From the NCBI RefSeq assembly GCF_026339955.1, contig NZ_JAPEPW010000002.1, positions 620,001-684,000 of the forward strand: a stretch of 64,000 bases of DNA, given 5' to 3'. Numbering within the stretch: position 1 is the first letter of the stretch; every line of letters starts with the position of its first letter. Positions 15,704-25,080 of the stretch are shown here, piece by piece. Under the pieces are notes generated by a model. It ran no database searches, was not told the DNA's origin, and saw only the letters and a program-made list of their open reading frames with translations. This DNA comes from Streptomyces sp. NBC_01549 (GTDB lineage: Bacteria > Actinomycetota > Actinomycetes > Streptomycetales > Streptomycetaceae). Position numbers and translations under genes: made by a program.

Positions 15704-18700
15704 TCACTCCTCCTGGCCGTCGTCGTCATCGTCGAGGTCGACGGCGTCCGGGTCACGCAGGGGCCGCAGCCCGCTGACCGGCTGGGAGGCGGTGAAGTTG
15801 TACCGGCCCAGGACGTTCAGATTCTTGTGCTTGAGCGGTGAGAGCCGGGCGACGTCCTCGTCGCGGATCTCGTGGCCCTCCGCCCGGAGCTGGGCGACCG
15901 CGGCGTCGATGTAGCGAGTCGTCCAGAGAACGACCGCGTTCAAGACGAGACCCAGCGAGCCCAACTGATCTTCCATCCCGTCCCGGTATGCCTGGTGGAT
16001 GGTGCCCTTCTTGCCGTGGCAGATGTCGCGGGCCAGCTTGTGGCGGGACTCCTGGACGGTGAGCTGCTTGTGCATCTGGCGGCGGTAGGTGTCGTCGACC
16101 GGGTCGACGACGGCGAGCAGGTGCAAGGTTTTGGCGATCCGCCCGTACTCGGCGAACGCCTGTCCTAGCGGGTTGGGGTGCCCCTCGCGGCCGAACATCC
16201 GCAGCAGGTCATAGGCGCGGACCTGGTTGGTGACCAGGGAGCCGGCCACCCGCAGCATGTCCGGCCACGCGGTGATCACCTTCTTCACGTTGACCTTGTT
16301 GCGGGCGATGGCCTCCAGCGGCCCATACCCGCCCGCCGCCTCGGCGCCGGGCATCTGGGCCTTCCAGAACCTTTGGTCCTCCAGGTCCTTGAAGCGCGGG
16401 GAGAACCGGTAGCCGAGCATCTTGAAGATGCCGAAGACCATGTCGGAGTAGGAGGCGTTGTCAGTGGCGACCATCTCCGGCTTCACCCCGCCGTCCAGGT
16501 TCAGCAGCGCATCCAGGATGAACAGGGAGTCGCGCGGCGTGCCGGGCACCACCATCTGCCCGATCCCGATCACCTGGTCATTGATCGCGTTCAGCCAGGT
16601 AATGCCCTTCTTCTTCGCGAAGTACTTGGGGCTCGGAGCGGCGTTGATGGAGCGGACCGGCACAACGAAGCGCAGACCGTCGACAGAGGCGAGCAGACCC
16701 TTGCCCAGTACTGCACGATCGGCACCTGGGCCTGGGCTGCGATCAGGGCGGCGTTCGCTGCGGCGAGGGTGTCGGCGCGCAGGTAGTACTGGTCGACGTG
16801 GACCAGGCGGGAGCGGGTGAGCGCCTCGACGTTCGGGTTGATGACCGGGGTCATCCCGATGTTGCACGCCTCGGAGACCAGCAGCGCGACGACCGAGGTC
16901 GTCAGGTCCTTCATGCGGGTCTTGCCGTCGCCCAGGTGCACGAAGGCGTCCAGGAACCCGGTCCAGCCGTGCACCTCGAACAAAAGGTCCGGCAGGTCGA
17001 TCTTCGGAAGCATCTTCTCGACCCGCTTGCGCAGCCAGGCAAGCGACTTCGGCTCGCCCAGCGCGTGGAGCTTCTCCACGTTCAGCTTCGCCCGCCCGTT
17101 CGGCTGCATCTCGATGCTGATCTTCGCGTCCGGGCCGGCCTCTTCGAGGCGCTCGGCCATCTGCTTCCACGTCGCATCCAGGACCTCGATCAATTCCTTG
17201 AGGTGCTCCTCGGCGTTCTCGTCCAGGCTCAATCCCACCAGGACGTCCTCGCGTACCGCCTCCCAGCCCTTGCCCTGGAGCAGGCGGGCGCGCGGGTCGG
17301 ACCAACGGTGCGAGGGGGAGGCGTAGATGTCGCGGCGCTTGAGCGCACGGAAGAGCTGCTCCAGGACACACACCACGTACGCGTCGCGGTCTATCGCCCC
17401 CTGCGGCAGGTCCGCATTCGCGTACACCGCCTTGCGCCAGTGCGCCGGCACCAGCTTGTCGTCGATCTCCCGCGGCAGCAGCGGCTTCTCCGACACCTTC
17501 CGTCGCGACAGGGCCGGGAGCCGCTTCACCCCGGTCAGGATGCGCATCCCGCCGGTCGCCGCATCCAGCGCCTTCGACTCGCCCAACAGGGACAGGAACG
17601 GCTTGACGGTGTTGTAGCGCAGCGCCAGCGCACCCCGCAGCGCAGTCTCCGCCGTGCCGTCGTCCTCCGGCACCAGGCTCACCACCGTGACCGCCGCACT
17701 GGACAGTGCCGCCCGGGGCGCGACCTCCTCCAACGCCCGCCACAGCGTGGCCGCGTCCACATCGCAGCCGGTCTGCTCGATGAGCTCCAGCTCCTCGATG
17801 AAAACCGTCGCCGCCCTGGCCACGAGCCGCGACGCCTTCTCCAGCTGTGGCAAGGTCGACAGGCGCTGCTTCTCCGTGGACCGCTTCGCGGTGCTGATCA
17901 GTCTCGTCGCCATCAGGATCTCGAACAGGTCGAGCGCGTCGTCGATCGCCTTCGCCTCCAGGTGCCGCATCACCGCGCTGAGCATCGCGGTGCGCTTGGG
18001 CTCACTGGTCCGCTCCAGCTTCGGCGCCTTGGTGCCCAGCCCGTAGCGGGCCAGCGCGGAGAGCCTGTTCGGCGGGACCTGCGACAGTTTCAGGCGCCCC
18101 AGCTGGAACCCGGCGATGTCGTCGACCCGCTGCAACGCTGCCTTCATCGCGGTACCCGTGGTCCGCGTCGGCGGCCGGCGCATCCGCTCCAGCTCCGAAT
18201 ACCGCTTGCCCTCCGGCGTCTTCAGAGTGGCCACCAGGTTCTCGGGCAGCGCCGCATCCGCCCGCCGGGCCGCCTTGGCGACCGTGGTGTGCAGCCGCTG
18301 CTCCGCGATCCCGCGGACCTCGGCGACCTGCCGGGCCAGCACACTCACCCCCGGCAGCAGCACCCGGTTACGGCGCAGCCAACCCACCGAGTGATCGAAC
18401 AACGCCTTCGGGCCCTCAGCATGCGTCCATGCCCGCCCGTGCAGGAACGCCCGGAACTTCCGGCCCTGGGCGTGATCTTCGTACAGGTGGTAGCCGTATG
18501 CCTCGCGTATCTCCCACGCGTGGTCGTACACCGTCTGCCGCCGGTCTGTGTACCGCTTCACGCACGAGGCGTCCTCGATGCCCAGCTGCCCGGCCAGGTG
18601 CTCCACCACTGGCCACGGCACATCCAGCGGGTCCTCGCCCAGGAACAGGCCCACGTACCGCACCGTGCACATCTGGAGCGCAAACCCGAGCTGGTGATGC

Positions 18701-18837
18701 TGCGTACGCCGCAGCGCGATCAGATCTCGGTCCACGTCGTCCAGGAAGAAGAACCGCTCCAGCTCGGGCTGTGTCGGCTCCTCGGCGAACTTCCCGTACG
18801 CCTCGGCCTGCTCATCAGTTAAGAACTCCACTGGCAT
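15704..18837 (-). pseudogene. tnpA: Tn3-family transposase TnpA, interrupted by a one-base frameshift
   Basis: The region encodes about 1044 residues, the normal Tn3 TnpA length, but in two frames. The first frame runs from ATG 18837 to about 16705 (DUF4158-like start MPVEFLTDEQAEAYGKFAEE); the second continues with GKGLLASVDGLRFVVPVRS to TGA 15704. The DDE core is in the second part: first Asp in SVDGLRF, second in VATDNASYSD. The break is at TACTGGGCAAGG (about 16703-16714 on the plus strand), where one missing G restores the frame. It may be a true mutation, a sequencing error in a G run, or, less likely, a recoding site. The gene ends inward of the right repeat. Confidence 0.88.
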
Positions 18838-18939
18838 GCGCCGGACGTAACCACCTGCCCACGAGTGACCGTGGATCTTCCAGCGAACATCCGTACGCGA
18901 CAGATCGCTTGTGCTATTGGATCACGGCAGCGCGACCAT

Positions 18940-18977
18940 GATCGTTCTCACCGATACTGGCTGTTCCGTTGGTCCCC
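18940..18977 (-). repeat. Tn3 right terminal inverted repeat (38 bp)
   Basis: On the minus strand it begins GGGGACCAACGGAACAG, as on the left. It is about 100 bp upstream of TnpA, the usual place. Confidence 0.9.
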
Positions 18978-19534
18978 AAGGCCGGTACGGGAGCGCAACG
19001 CGCGCGCCCTGTTCGAGGCAGGCCGCCCGTTTCTCCTCGGTGGAGGCCACGGCGACCACCTCCGCGCCGAGCAGCGCGGCGAGTTCGACGGCCGCGAGTC
19101 CGACCCCGCCGGCCGCGCCGAGCACCGCCACCCGCTCCCCTTCCTGGAGGCGGCCGATCAGCGTCAGCGCGTTGTACTCGGTGGCGTGCGAGACCCCGAA
19201 GGCCGCCGCGCGCCGGGTCGGGATCGTGTCGGGGATCCGGTACAGGCTGGCCGCCCGGACGGCGACCCGCTCGGCGAAGGCGCCGACGAAGACGGACCCG
19301 AAGACCCGCTCGCCCTTTCTCGAACCCGTGCCCCGACTCGGCGACCACCCCGGCGAACTCGCTGCCCGGAGTGAACGGCAGGTCCGCCTTCACCTGATAG
19401 GTGCCTCGGATCACCAGGCCGTCGGCGAAGTTCACCGCCGCATAGTGCACGTCGACGGGCACCTCACCGTCCGGGTCGGGAACCTCCTCGACGACCACCG
19501 GGCCGCCGACGGCGTGGCACCGGGCCGCCCTCAT
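18978..19534 (-). pseudogene. Zinc-type/quinone oxidoreductase, frameshifted and truncated by the transposon
   Basis: MDR-family NADPH:quinone oxidoreductase. ATG at 19534 overlaps the stop of the APH-like gene. The N-terminal domain reads normally (VDVHYAAVNFADGLVIRGTY, PFTPGSEFAGVVAESGHGF) to about 19320, where one extra A (GAGAAAGGGC in place of GAGAAGGGC) shifts the frame. The correct frame then continues with the Rossmann loop AVLGAAGGVGLAAVELA and stops being homologous at the right transposon end. The C-terminal half is missing. It was the last gene of the minus-strand operon starting at 22239. Confidence 0.85.
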
Positions 19535-20547
19535 AGCCGCGTCGTCGCGGCCAGTTCGGCCGCCTGGGCCGCCATCTGCAGGACCGCGTCCCCGTAGTAG
19601 GCCATCTTCGGGTTGCCGCCGTCGCCCTTCACATGGCGGGCGTAGCCGCCCTCCAGCACGATCGCCATCTTGAACCGGGCGAGGATCACGTAGTAGTCGA
19701 TGTCGCTGACGTCCCGGCCGCTGACCTTGGCGTAGTGCTCGATGATGTCGGCCCGGTCCGGCATGCCCGTGTAGTCGGCGTACCTGCCCGCGGCGTCCCG
19801 GTCCTCGTCGGCGTTCGGCCAGCCCATGACGACCCAGCCGAGGTCGAGCAGCGGGTCGCCGACGGTGGCCATCTCGAAGTCGACCAGGGCGGCGAGCTCG
19901 GCGGGCGCCCCGTGCTCGAACATCACGTTGGCGAACTGGTAGTCGCCATGGATGATGCCCGGCTCCCAGTGCCGGGGCCGGTGGGTGCGCAGCCAGGCGG
20001 CCGCCGCGTCCAGTCCCGGTATCTCGCGGAACCTGAACTTCGCCAGATGCGCCTGCCAGCGGTCCACCTGGCGGTCGTGGAAGCCGTCCGGGCGGCCGAA
20101 CCCTTCGAGTCCCTGGGCCCGCCAGTCGACGTTGCCCAGCTTGGCGATGCCCTCCACCAGCTCGTAGGCGAGACCGGGGCGCAGGGACAGGTCGCTCTTG
20201 AAGGGCTCGGGCCAGCCGTCGGTGTTCATCGGCGACCAGCCGTTCACATGGCCCATGAGGTAGAAGCACGAGCCGATCACGTCGGTGTCGTCGCAGACCG
20301 CGATGGCCTCCGGGTGCGGCACCTCCGTCCCGTTCAGTGCGTTCAGCACCCGGAACTCCCGCAGCATGGTCTCGTTGCGGCCCGGCGGGACCTTCTCCGG
20401 GGGCTTGCGCAGCACCATCCGCCGCTCGCCGCGTCGGATGTCGAAGATGTCGTTGGAGGTGCCCCCGGAGATGAGGGACACCTCGACCGGTTCACCCGGA
20501 GCGATGTCCCGACCGTCCAGCCAACGGGCGAGCGACTCGATGTTCAC
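19531..20547 (-). CDS. APH-type phosphotransferase family protein (ACAD10/11-associated)
   Basis: 338-residue aminoglycoside-phosphotransferase/choline-kinase-fold protein. The kinase signature is complete: N-lobe LISGGTSNDIFDI, catalytic loop IIHGDYQFANVMF, and metal-binding LVDFEMATVGDPLLDLGW. Such proteins are routinely encoded beside a 420-residue acyl-CoA dehydrogenase, and the two are fused in animal ACAD10/11, where the kinase phosphorylates a 4-hydroxyacyl-CoA. The GTG at 20547 overlaps the stop of that dehydrogenase (GTGA) and the gene overlaps the next by ATGA. The inferred role is phosphorylation of a hydroxyacyl-CoA in this pathway. Confidence 0.9.
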   Translation of the reverse strand: MNIESLARWLDGRDIAPGEPVEVSLISGGTSNDIFDIRRGERRMVLRKPPEKVPPGRNETMLREFRVLNALNGTEVPHPEAIAVCDDTDVIGSCFYLMGHVNGWSPMNTDGWPEPFKSDLSLRPGLAYELVEGIAKLGNVDWRAQGLEGFGRPDGFHDRQVDRWQAHLAKFRFREIPGLDAAAAWLRTHRPRHWEPGIIHGDYQFANVMFEHGAPAELAALVDFEMATVGDPLLDLGWVVMGWPNADEDRDAAGRYADYTGMPDRADIIEHYAKVSGRDVSDIDYYVILARFKMAIVLEGGYARHVKGDGGNPKMAYYGDAVLQMAAQAAELAATTRL

Positions 20548-21821
20548 ATGTTCTCCAGCTGCTTGCGGGCCCACTCGCGGCGAGCGGGCAGATGCTGTGA
20601 GGGCCAGGGCCCGGACGCGGCCTCGTAGCCGCGCAGCAGGTCCTTGGCCACCGTGACCTTGTGGATCTCCGAGGGCCCGTCGACGACCGCCATGACGGCC
20701 GCGCCGGTCCACATGTCGGCGAAGGGCATCTCGTTGGACACACCCAGGGCACCGTGCAGGTGCATGGAGCGGTACACGATGTCGTGCAGCACCTTCGACG
20801 TCAGGAACTTGATGGCGGAGATGTCCTTCCGGACCCGCTTGTAGTCCTGGTACCGGTCGATCTGCCAGGCCGTGTGCAGCACGAACAGGCGGAACTGCTG
20901 AAGCTGCGCGTACGAGTCGGCGAGGTCGGCCTGGACGAGCTGCTTGTCGGCCAGCCTGCTGCCCTGGGTCTCCCGGGAGAGGGCGCGCTCGGCCATCATG
21001 TCCAGTGCCTTCTGGCACTGTCCGACGACCCGCATCGCGTGGTGGACCCGCCCGCCGCCGAGCCGGGTCTGCGCGATGGCGAAGGCCTGGCCCTCGCCGC
21101 CGAGCAGCGCGTCACCGGGGACGCGCACGCCGTCGTACTCGATGAGCGCGTGCATGCCGTCGTCCGGGGCCTCGCTCATCAGACCGAGGTGGCGCTCCAT
21201 GCGGATGCCCGGGGTGTCACTGGGCACCAGGAACATCGACATGCCCCGGTACGCGCCGACGTCCGGGTCGGTCACGGCCATCACGATGACGAACCTGGAG
21301 GTGCGTGCGTTGGAGGAGAAGAACTTGCGGCCCGTGATGACCCAGTCGTCGCCATCTCGCACGGCACGCGTGGTGAACATCTTCGGGTCGGCGCCGGCCT
21401 GCGGCTCGGTCATGGAGAAACAGGAGAAGCACTCGCCTTCGAGCAGCGGCTTGAGATAGCGCTCCTTCTGCTCCTCGGTGCCGTAGCGGGCGATGATCTC
21501 GGCGTTGCCGGTGTCCGGCGCGGCCGTGCCGAAGATGACGGGGGCCCAACTGGACTCGCCCAGGATCTCGTTGATGAGGGCCAGCTTGAGCTGGCCGAAG
21601 CCGCGTCCGCCGAGCTCCGGACCGAGGTGGGGCGCCCACAGGCCCTGGTCGCGCACCTGCTGCTTGAGGGCCCGGACGACCGGGCCGGTCTCCTCGTCGA
21701 GGGGATGGAAGGCCCGGTCCGGGTAGACCAGGTCCAGCGGGTCCACACGCTCGGCGCGAAACCACCTGATCCACTCCAGTTTCTCCTCGAACTCCGGCTC
21801 GGTGGAAAAGTCCCATGCCAT
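20544..21821 (-). CDS. Acyl-CoA dehydrogenase (ACAD10/11-like)
   Basis: 425-residue FAD enzyme. CFSMTEPQAGADP and WVITGRKFFSSNA are the beta-domain flavin and substrate motifs, with LGGGRVHHAMRVVGQCQKAL in the C-terminal domain. The catalytic position near the C-terminus reads AVVDGPSEIHK, an Asp where classic enzymes have Glu, as in ACAD11-type proteins. ATG at 21821 is 1 bp after the stop of the preceding ligase remnant; the 3' end overlaps the APH-like kinase. The pair suggests handling of hydroxylated acyl-CoAs. Confidence 0.93.
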   Translation of the reverse strand: MAWDFSTEPEFEEKLEWIRWFRAERVDPLDLVYPDRAFHPLDEETGPVVRALKQQVRDQGLWAPHLGPELGGRGFGQLKLALINEILGESSWAPVIFGTAAPDTGNAEIIARYGTEEQKERYLKPLLEGECFSCFSMTEPQAGADPKMFTTRAVRDGDDWVITGRKFFSSNARTSRFVIVMAVTDPDVGAYRGMSMFLVPSDTPGIRMERHLGLMSEAPDDGMHALIEYDGVRVPGDALLGGEGQAFAIAQTRLGGGRVHHAMRVVGQCQKALDMMAERALSRETQGSRLADKQLVQADLADSYAQLQQFRLFVLHTAWQIDRYQDYKRVRKDISAIKFLTSKVLHDIVYRSMHLHGALGVSNEMPFADMWTGAAVMAVVDGPSEIHKVTVAKDLLRGYEAASGPWPSQHLPARREWARKQLENM

Positions 21822-21822
21822 G

Positions 21823-22239
21823 TCAGACGATCCTCGATTCGTGGTTCCGCCAGTACGTCTCCCGGAGCAGGCCCTTGCGCAACTTTCCGCTGGGATCCCT
21901 GGGCAGACTGAGGAAGTCCTCGGCCGCAGGGTCGCCCATCGGGCCCGCGGTGAGCTGGTCGCCCTCGGTCATCTCGTCGATCTCGGAGGGGAGTAGGTGG
22001 GTGATGTGGGTGTTGACCGGCATACGGCGGAGACCAAAGCTCTGGGCGGCCCAGGCGACTTCGAGGAAGGCCGCGCCGCTGGGCATACGGATCGCGATGG
22101 CGTCCTCCGGCTTGAGGTCCAGCGCCGCCACCAGGTGCCGGGACCGTGCGTCGAGCTCGGCGTACGTGACGGTCCTACCGCCGCTCTCGATGACCGCGAT
22201 CGCGTCGGGGCGCCGCTTCGCCTGCCATCCCAGATGCAT
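21823..22239 (-). pseudogene. Acyl-CoA ligase with internal deletion
   Basis: 138 residues. Residues 1-65 are the N-terminus of an AMP-binding ligase (AVIESGGRTVTYAELDARSR, MPSGAAFLEVAWAAQSFGLR) and about 105-138 its C-terminal end (LPRDPSGKLRKGLLRETYW). The phosphate loop, the GLTET region and the hinge, about 370 residues in all, are absent, although the frame is kept. It cannot be an active ligase. It is the first gene of the minus-strand operon and keeps a perfect operator 4 bp upstream of its ATG, so transcription of the downstream genes may be preserved. Confidence 0.85.
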
Positions 22240-22243
22240 GCGG

Positions 22244-22260
22244 CGAGAATACCATTCTCG
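22244..22260. promoter_or_regulatory. Palindromic operator CGAGAAT-ACC-ATTCTCG (site 4)
   Basis: A perfect 17-bp palindrome with a different centre from sites 1 and 3. It lies between the ligase-remnant start (22239) and the TetR gene (22353), so it could serve both the catabolic operon and autoregulation. Confidence 0.75.
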
Positions 22261-22352
22261 GTGAATGCAAGTAAGAGTCTCGTAACCTGCGCTGCGTGAT
22301 TCGGTAGGGCGCCGCAACTTATTCCCGTTGAAGTGGAGTATCGTTCTGCAAT

Positions 22353-23033
22353 GTGACCGCAGTCCCCGAGGAACCAGCGTGGCGCCAGCGCGCCGTAGAG
22401 CGATCGACCCGCGCCGCGAAGCTTCGCGCCGAGCAACGCGTCCAGCGCTTCCTGGACTCGGCACAGGAGTTGATCGCCGAGAAGGGCACGACCGGCTTCA
22501 CCGTCCAGGAGGTCGTCGACCGCTCGAAGCAGTCCCTGCGCAGCTTCTATCAGCACTTCGACGGCAAGCACGAGTTGCTCCTCGCGCTGTTCGAGGACGC
22601 GCTCTCGATGGGCGCCGCCAAGGTCCGCGAGGCAGCCGCGACCGAGAGCGATCCGCTGCAGCGCCTGCGGATCGCCGTCGAGACGCTCTATGAGCAGTCA
22701 CACCCCAGCCCCGGCGTCCAGCGCCCGCTGTTCAACGACTTCGCGCTGCAACTGCTGGTCAAACACCCCGAGCAGGTGGCGACCGCCCACATCCCGCTGC
22801 TCACCGTCTTCACCGAGATCATCGAGCAGGCCGCCGAGGCCGGTCTCATCGCCGACGGGAAGCCCCGCCGCCAGGCCGCCCTCGTCATGCAGACCGTCAT
22901 GTTCGCCTCGCAGGCCCACGGCGTCCCCGCCGACAGCCACGCCCACCCGGTGACCTCCGAAGAGGTCTGGCAGTTCTGCCTGGGTGGCATCTCCGGCGTT
23001 CCGGCCACGGCCGGCAGGTCCGCCTCCGCGTAA
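22353..23033 (+). CDS. TetR-family transcriptional regulator
   Basis: 226-residue TetR/AcrR repressor. N-terminal DNA-binding domain with VQRFLDSAQELIAEKG and the helix-turn-helix TVQEVVDRSKQSLRSFYQHF at about 50-69, then KHELLLALFEDAL; the all-helical C-terminal half would bind the inducer, probably an acyl-CoA. GTG at 22353; no strong ribosome site is visible. It is divergent from the minus-strand acyl-CoA operon, with a perfect operator between them. It is the only TetR gene in the window, which makes it the best candidate for the repressor of sites 2367, 6329, 9907 and 22244. KstR-type sterol regulators are related in kind, but their published site differs. Confidence 0.9.
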   Translation: MTAVPEEPAWRQRAVERSTRAAKLRAEQRVQRFLDSAQELIAEKGTTGFTVQEVVDRSKQSLRSFYQHFDGKHELLLALFEDALSMGAAKVREAAATESDPLQRLRIAVETLYEQSHPSPGVQRPLFNDFALQLLVKHPEQVATAHIPLLTVFTEIIEQAAEAGLIADGKPRRQAALVMQTVMFASQAHGVPADSHAHPVTSEEVWQFCLGGISGVPATAGRSASA

Positions 23034-23086
23034 CACGGTCTCGACCCCCTGATCCACCCGCACAGGCAGTCCCATTCTCCACATCG

Positions 23087-23101
23087 GAGAGCATGGTTCT
23101 C
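23087..23101. promoter_or_regulatory. Degenerate operator GAGAGC-ATG-GTTCTC (site 5)
   Basis: Two differences from GAGAAT-N3-ATTCTC, same spacing, 53 bp beyond the TetR stop. The expected regulated gene is absent; TnpB-like mobile DNA begins soon after, so it may mark a lost transcription unit. The 23034-23308 gap has no gene. Confidence 0.4.
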
Positions 23102-23308
23102 ATCACTGTGCCGGAGAATCAGGGGGTTGGGATCTTCTGCGGTTTGGCTGAGTTCGAGTGAGTTCTGACGCGCACGAGTGAGCATCGGTGTCCCGCCCTT
23201 GTGCGAGCTTCCGAAAGGGGCAACTGTTCGCGTGTCGAATGCGTGACCTTTTCGGGTGGTGGTCGTTGGGTGCGGTGACGGGAACTTCGACGCCGACGGG
23301 GGTAACGG

Positions 23309-24943
23309 GTGAGCGCGCTGCGGGAGGTGGCGGCGCCGTTCGCGGTGCCCGGCCCCTCTGGGGTGGCGATCCGGGCCCGGCTCCGGGCGACGGACGCGGA
23401 TGCGGCGGTACTGGCCGAGGTCGGAGCGTTCCTGGGCTCCCTGGCCGCTGGTGATCTTGCGGTGCGGTCCCGGCAGGGCCTGGCCCACGACGCGGCGACG
23501 TGGGCGGCGCGGAAGCGGGAGCTGACCGGGGCCTCATCTGCGCGCTTGGCGGGCAGTCTCACCAAGGCCACGCATGACCAGTGGGCGCTGGCCCGGCGCG
23601 GTCAGACGGCCGAGATGGCGTGGCTGCGCGGGGAGATCACCCGGACCGAGGCTCGGCTGGCCCGCCCCCTCGGCGTCAAGGCCAACAAGCGCGAGGGGCT
23701 GGTACGCGGCTACGGCTCCCGGGCGGAGTGGCATGCCAAGTCCCGCCGCCTGCACACGCTCAAGGACCGGCTGACGCGCGTGGAGGCGGACTGGGCGGCG
23801 GGCCGGGTGCACGTGGTGCGCGGCGGCAAACGGCTGGCCCGCCTGCGTCACCACCTGGAGGAGGCCGGACTGGAGGAGCGGGGATGGCGGGAGCGGTGGC
23901 GGGCGGCGCGGATGTTCCTGGCCGCTGACGGGGAGTCCGGCAAACGCCTGGGCAACGAGACCATCCGCGTCACCGAGACCGGGCAGGTCTCACTCAGGCT
24001 CCCGGCAGCCCTGTCGCATCTGGCCAACGCCCCCCACGGGCGGTACGAGCTGGACGCCGCCGTGGTGTTCAAGCACCGGGGTGAGGAGTGGCTGGACCGG
24101 ATCACGAACAACCAGGCGGTTGCCTACCGCATCCACCACGACGTGGTGCGGGGCCGTTGGTATGTGACCGCTGCCTGGCAGCGCGCGGCCGTCCCGGTAC
24201 TGCCGCCACAGGCGGCGCTGGCCCGGGGCGTGGTGGCAGTGGACATGAACGATGACCACCTGGCCGCCTGACGCCTGGATATCCACGGTAACCCGGTCGG
24301 CGAGCCCCGGCGCTTCTGCTACGACCTGTCCGGCAGCGCACCACACCGGGACGCCCAGATCCGGCACGCCCTCACAGGACTGCTGCACTACACCCGCCGC
24401 TGCGAGGCCGCGGCGATCGCCCTCGAGGACCTCGACTTCGCCGACGGCAAGTCCCGGGAGAAGTACGGGCGTAACAAACGCTTCCGCCGCCTGATCTCCC
24501 GCTTCCCTACCGCGAGGCTCAAGGCCCGGCTGGTGGCGATGGCCGCCGAACACGACCTCGCCATCGTCGCGGTCGACCCGGCCTATACCAGCCGCTGGGG
24601 CGCCCAGTACTGGCAAAAACCCCTCACCACGCCCACCCGCAAGACCACTCGCCACGACGCCGCCGCCGTGGCGATCGGACGGCGCGCCCTCGGGTATCCG
24701 ATCCGGCGACGGACGGCACCGCCCCCACACGACCGGAGCGATCGTGTGGGGCATCGGACCGCCCAGGCCGGTCCGGATACCCGGTGGCGTGAGGGACCCC
24801 GCCCCCGCATTCCCGGACCACGGACACGATCCGTGCTGCCCGGATGCGGAGCGAAAGCGGGCGACCAGTGTGCCCAACACCGTTCGGAGCACACGGCTGA
24901 GCATGGGTCCTGGCCCCAGGACTCACTCCCGCTCAGTCCCTAG
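23309..24943 (+). pseudogene. TnpB-like (IS200/IS605 OrfB) nuclease with an in-frame TGA
   Basis: Reading through TGA 24269-24271 gives one 544-residue frame. Before the stop: a basic helical N-terminal part and RuvC-I in GVVAVDMNDDHLAA. After it: RLDIHGNPVG, RuvC-II in AIALEDLDF, then VDPAYTSRWGAQYW and RuvC-III in RHDAAAVAIGRRALGY. TGA stands where Trp (TGG) is expected, splitting the RuvC fold, so the product should be inactive unless read through. GTG at 23309 is a likely start. No TnpA (Y1) partner is adjacent. TnpB proteins are RNA-guided nucleases of IS605-type elements; the RNA and right end would overlap or follow the 3' coding end. Confidence 0.85.
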
Positions 24944-24953
24944 GAACGGTTCC
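24943..24953. other. Small palindrome at the TnpB 3' end
   Basis: GGAAC-G-GTTCC begins on the last base of the TnpB stop codon. It is a possible right-end structure of the element. The gap to the LysR gene holds only the receiver fragment at 25081. Confidence 0.3.
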
Positions 24954-25080
24954 CATGACCGTACGGACGGACACCAGGCCTCACTACCGGGCGCGCGTCC
25001 GGGTGGAGGAGATTGCGGGCGGACCTTCAGCCCGTTGCCCTCCAGTCACTCGGCGTTCGGCAGCGAACCGATCGCCACCA

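Larger units (their letters stand above)
11103..18977. mobile_element. Tn3-family transposon, 7875 bp, with ECF41/AhpD/DoxX cargo
   Basis: Bounded by 38-bp inverted repeats starting GGGG, the standard Tn3 length, that differ at 3 positions. Contents in order: resolvase (-), ECF41 sigma factor (-), carboxymuconolactone-decarboxylase-like gene (-), DoxX-like gene (+), IS30 fragment, PPOX-type protein (-), Tn3 TnpA (-, frameshifted). The bases just outside are GCCTT on the left and AAGGC on the right; these are inverted copies and not the direct 5-bp duplication expected from one insertion. It separates two parts of the operator-linked catabolic cluster. Confidence 0.9.

Noticed and set aside
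16798..18822. 674-residue + strand open frame opposite TnpA
   Set aside because: TnpA has the expected length and catalytic motifs on the minus strand.
18940..18958. GTGAGAACGATC as an operator half-site
   Set aside because: It is part of the Tn3 terminal repeat.
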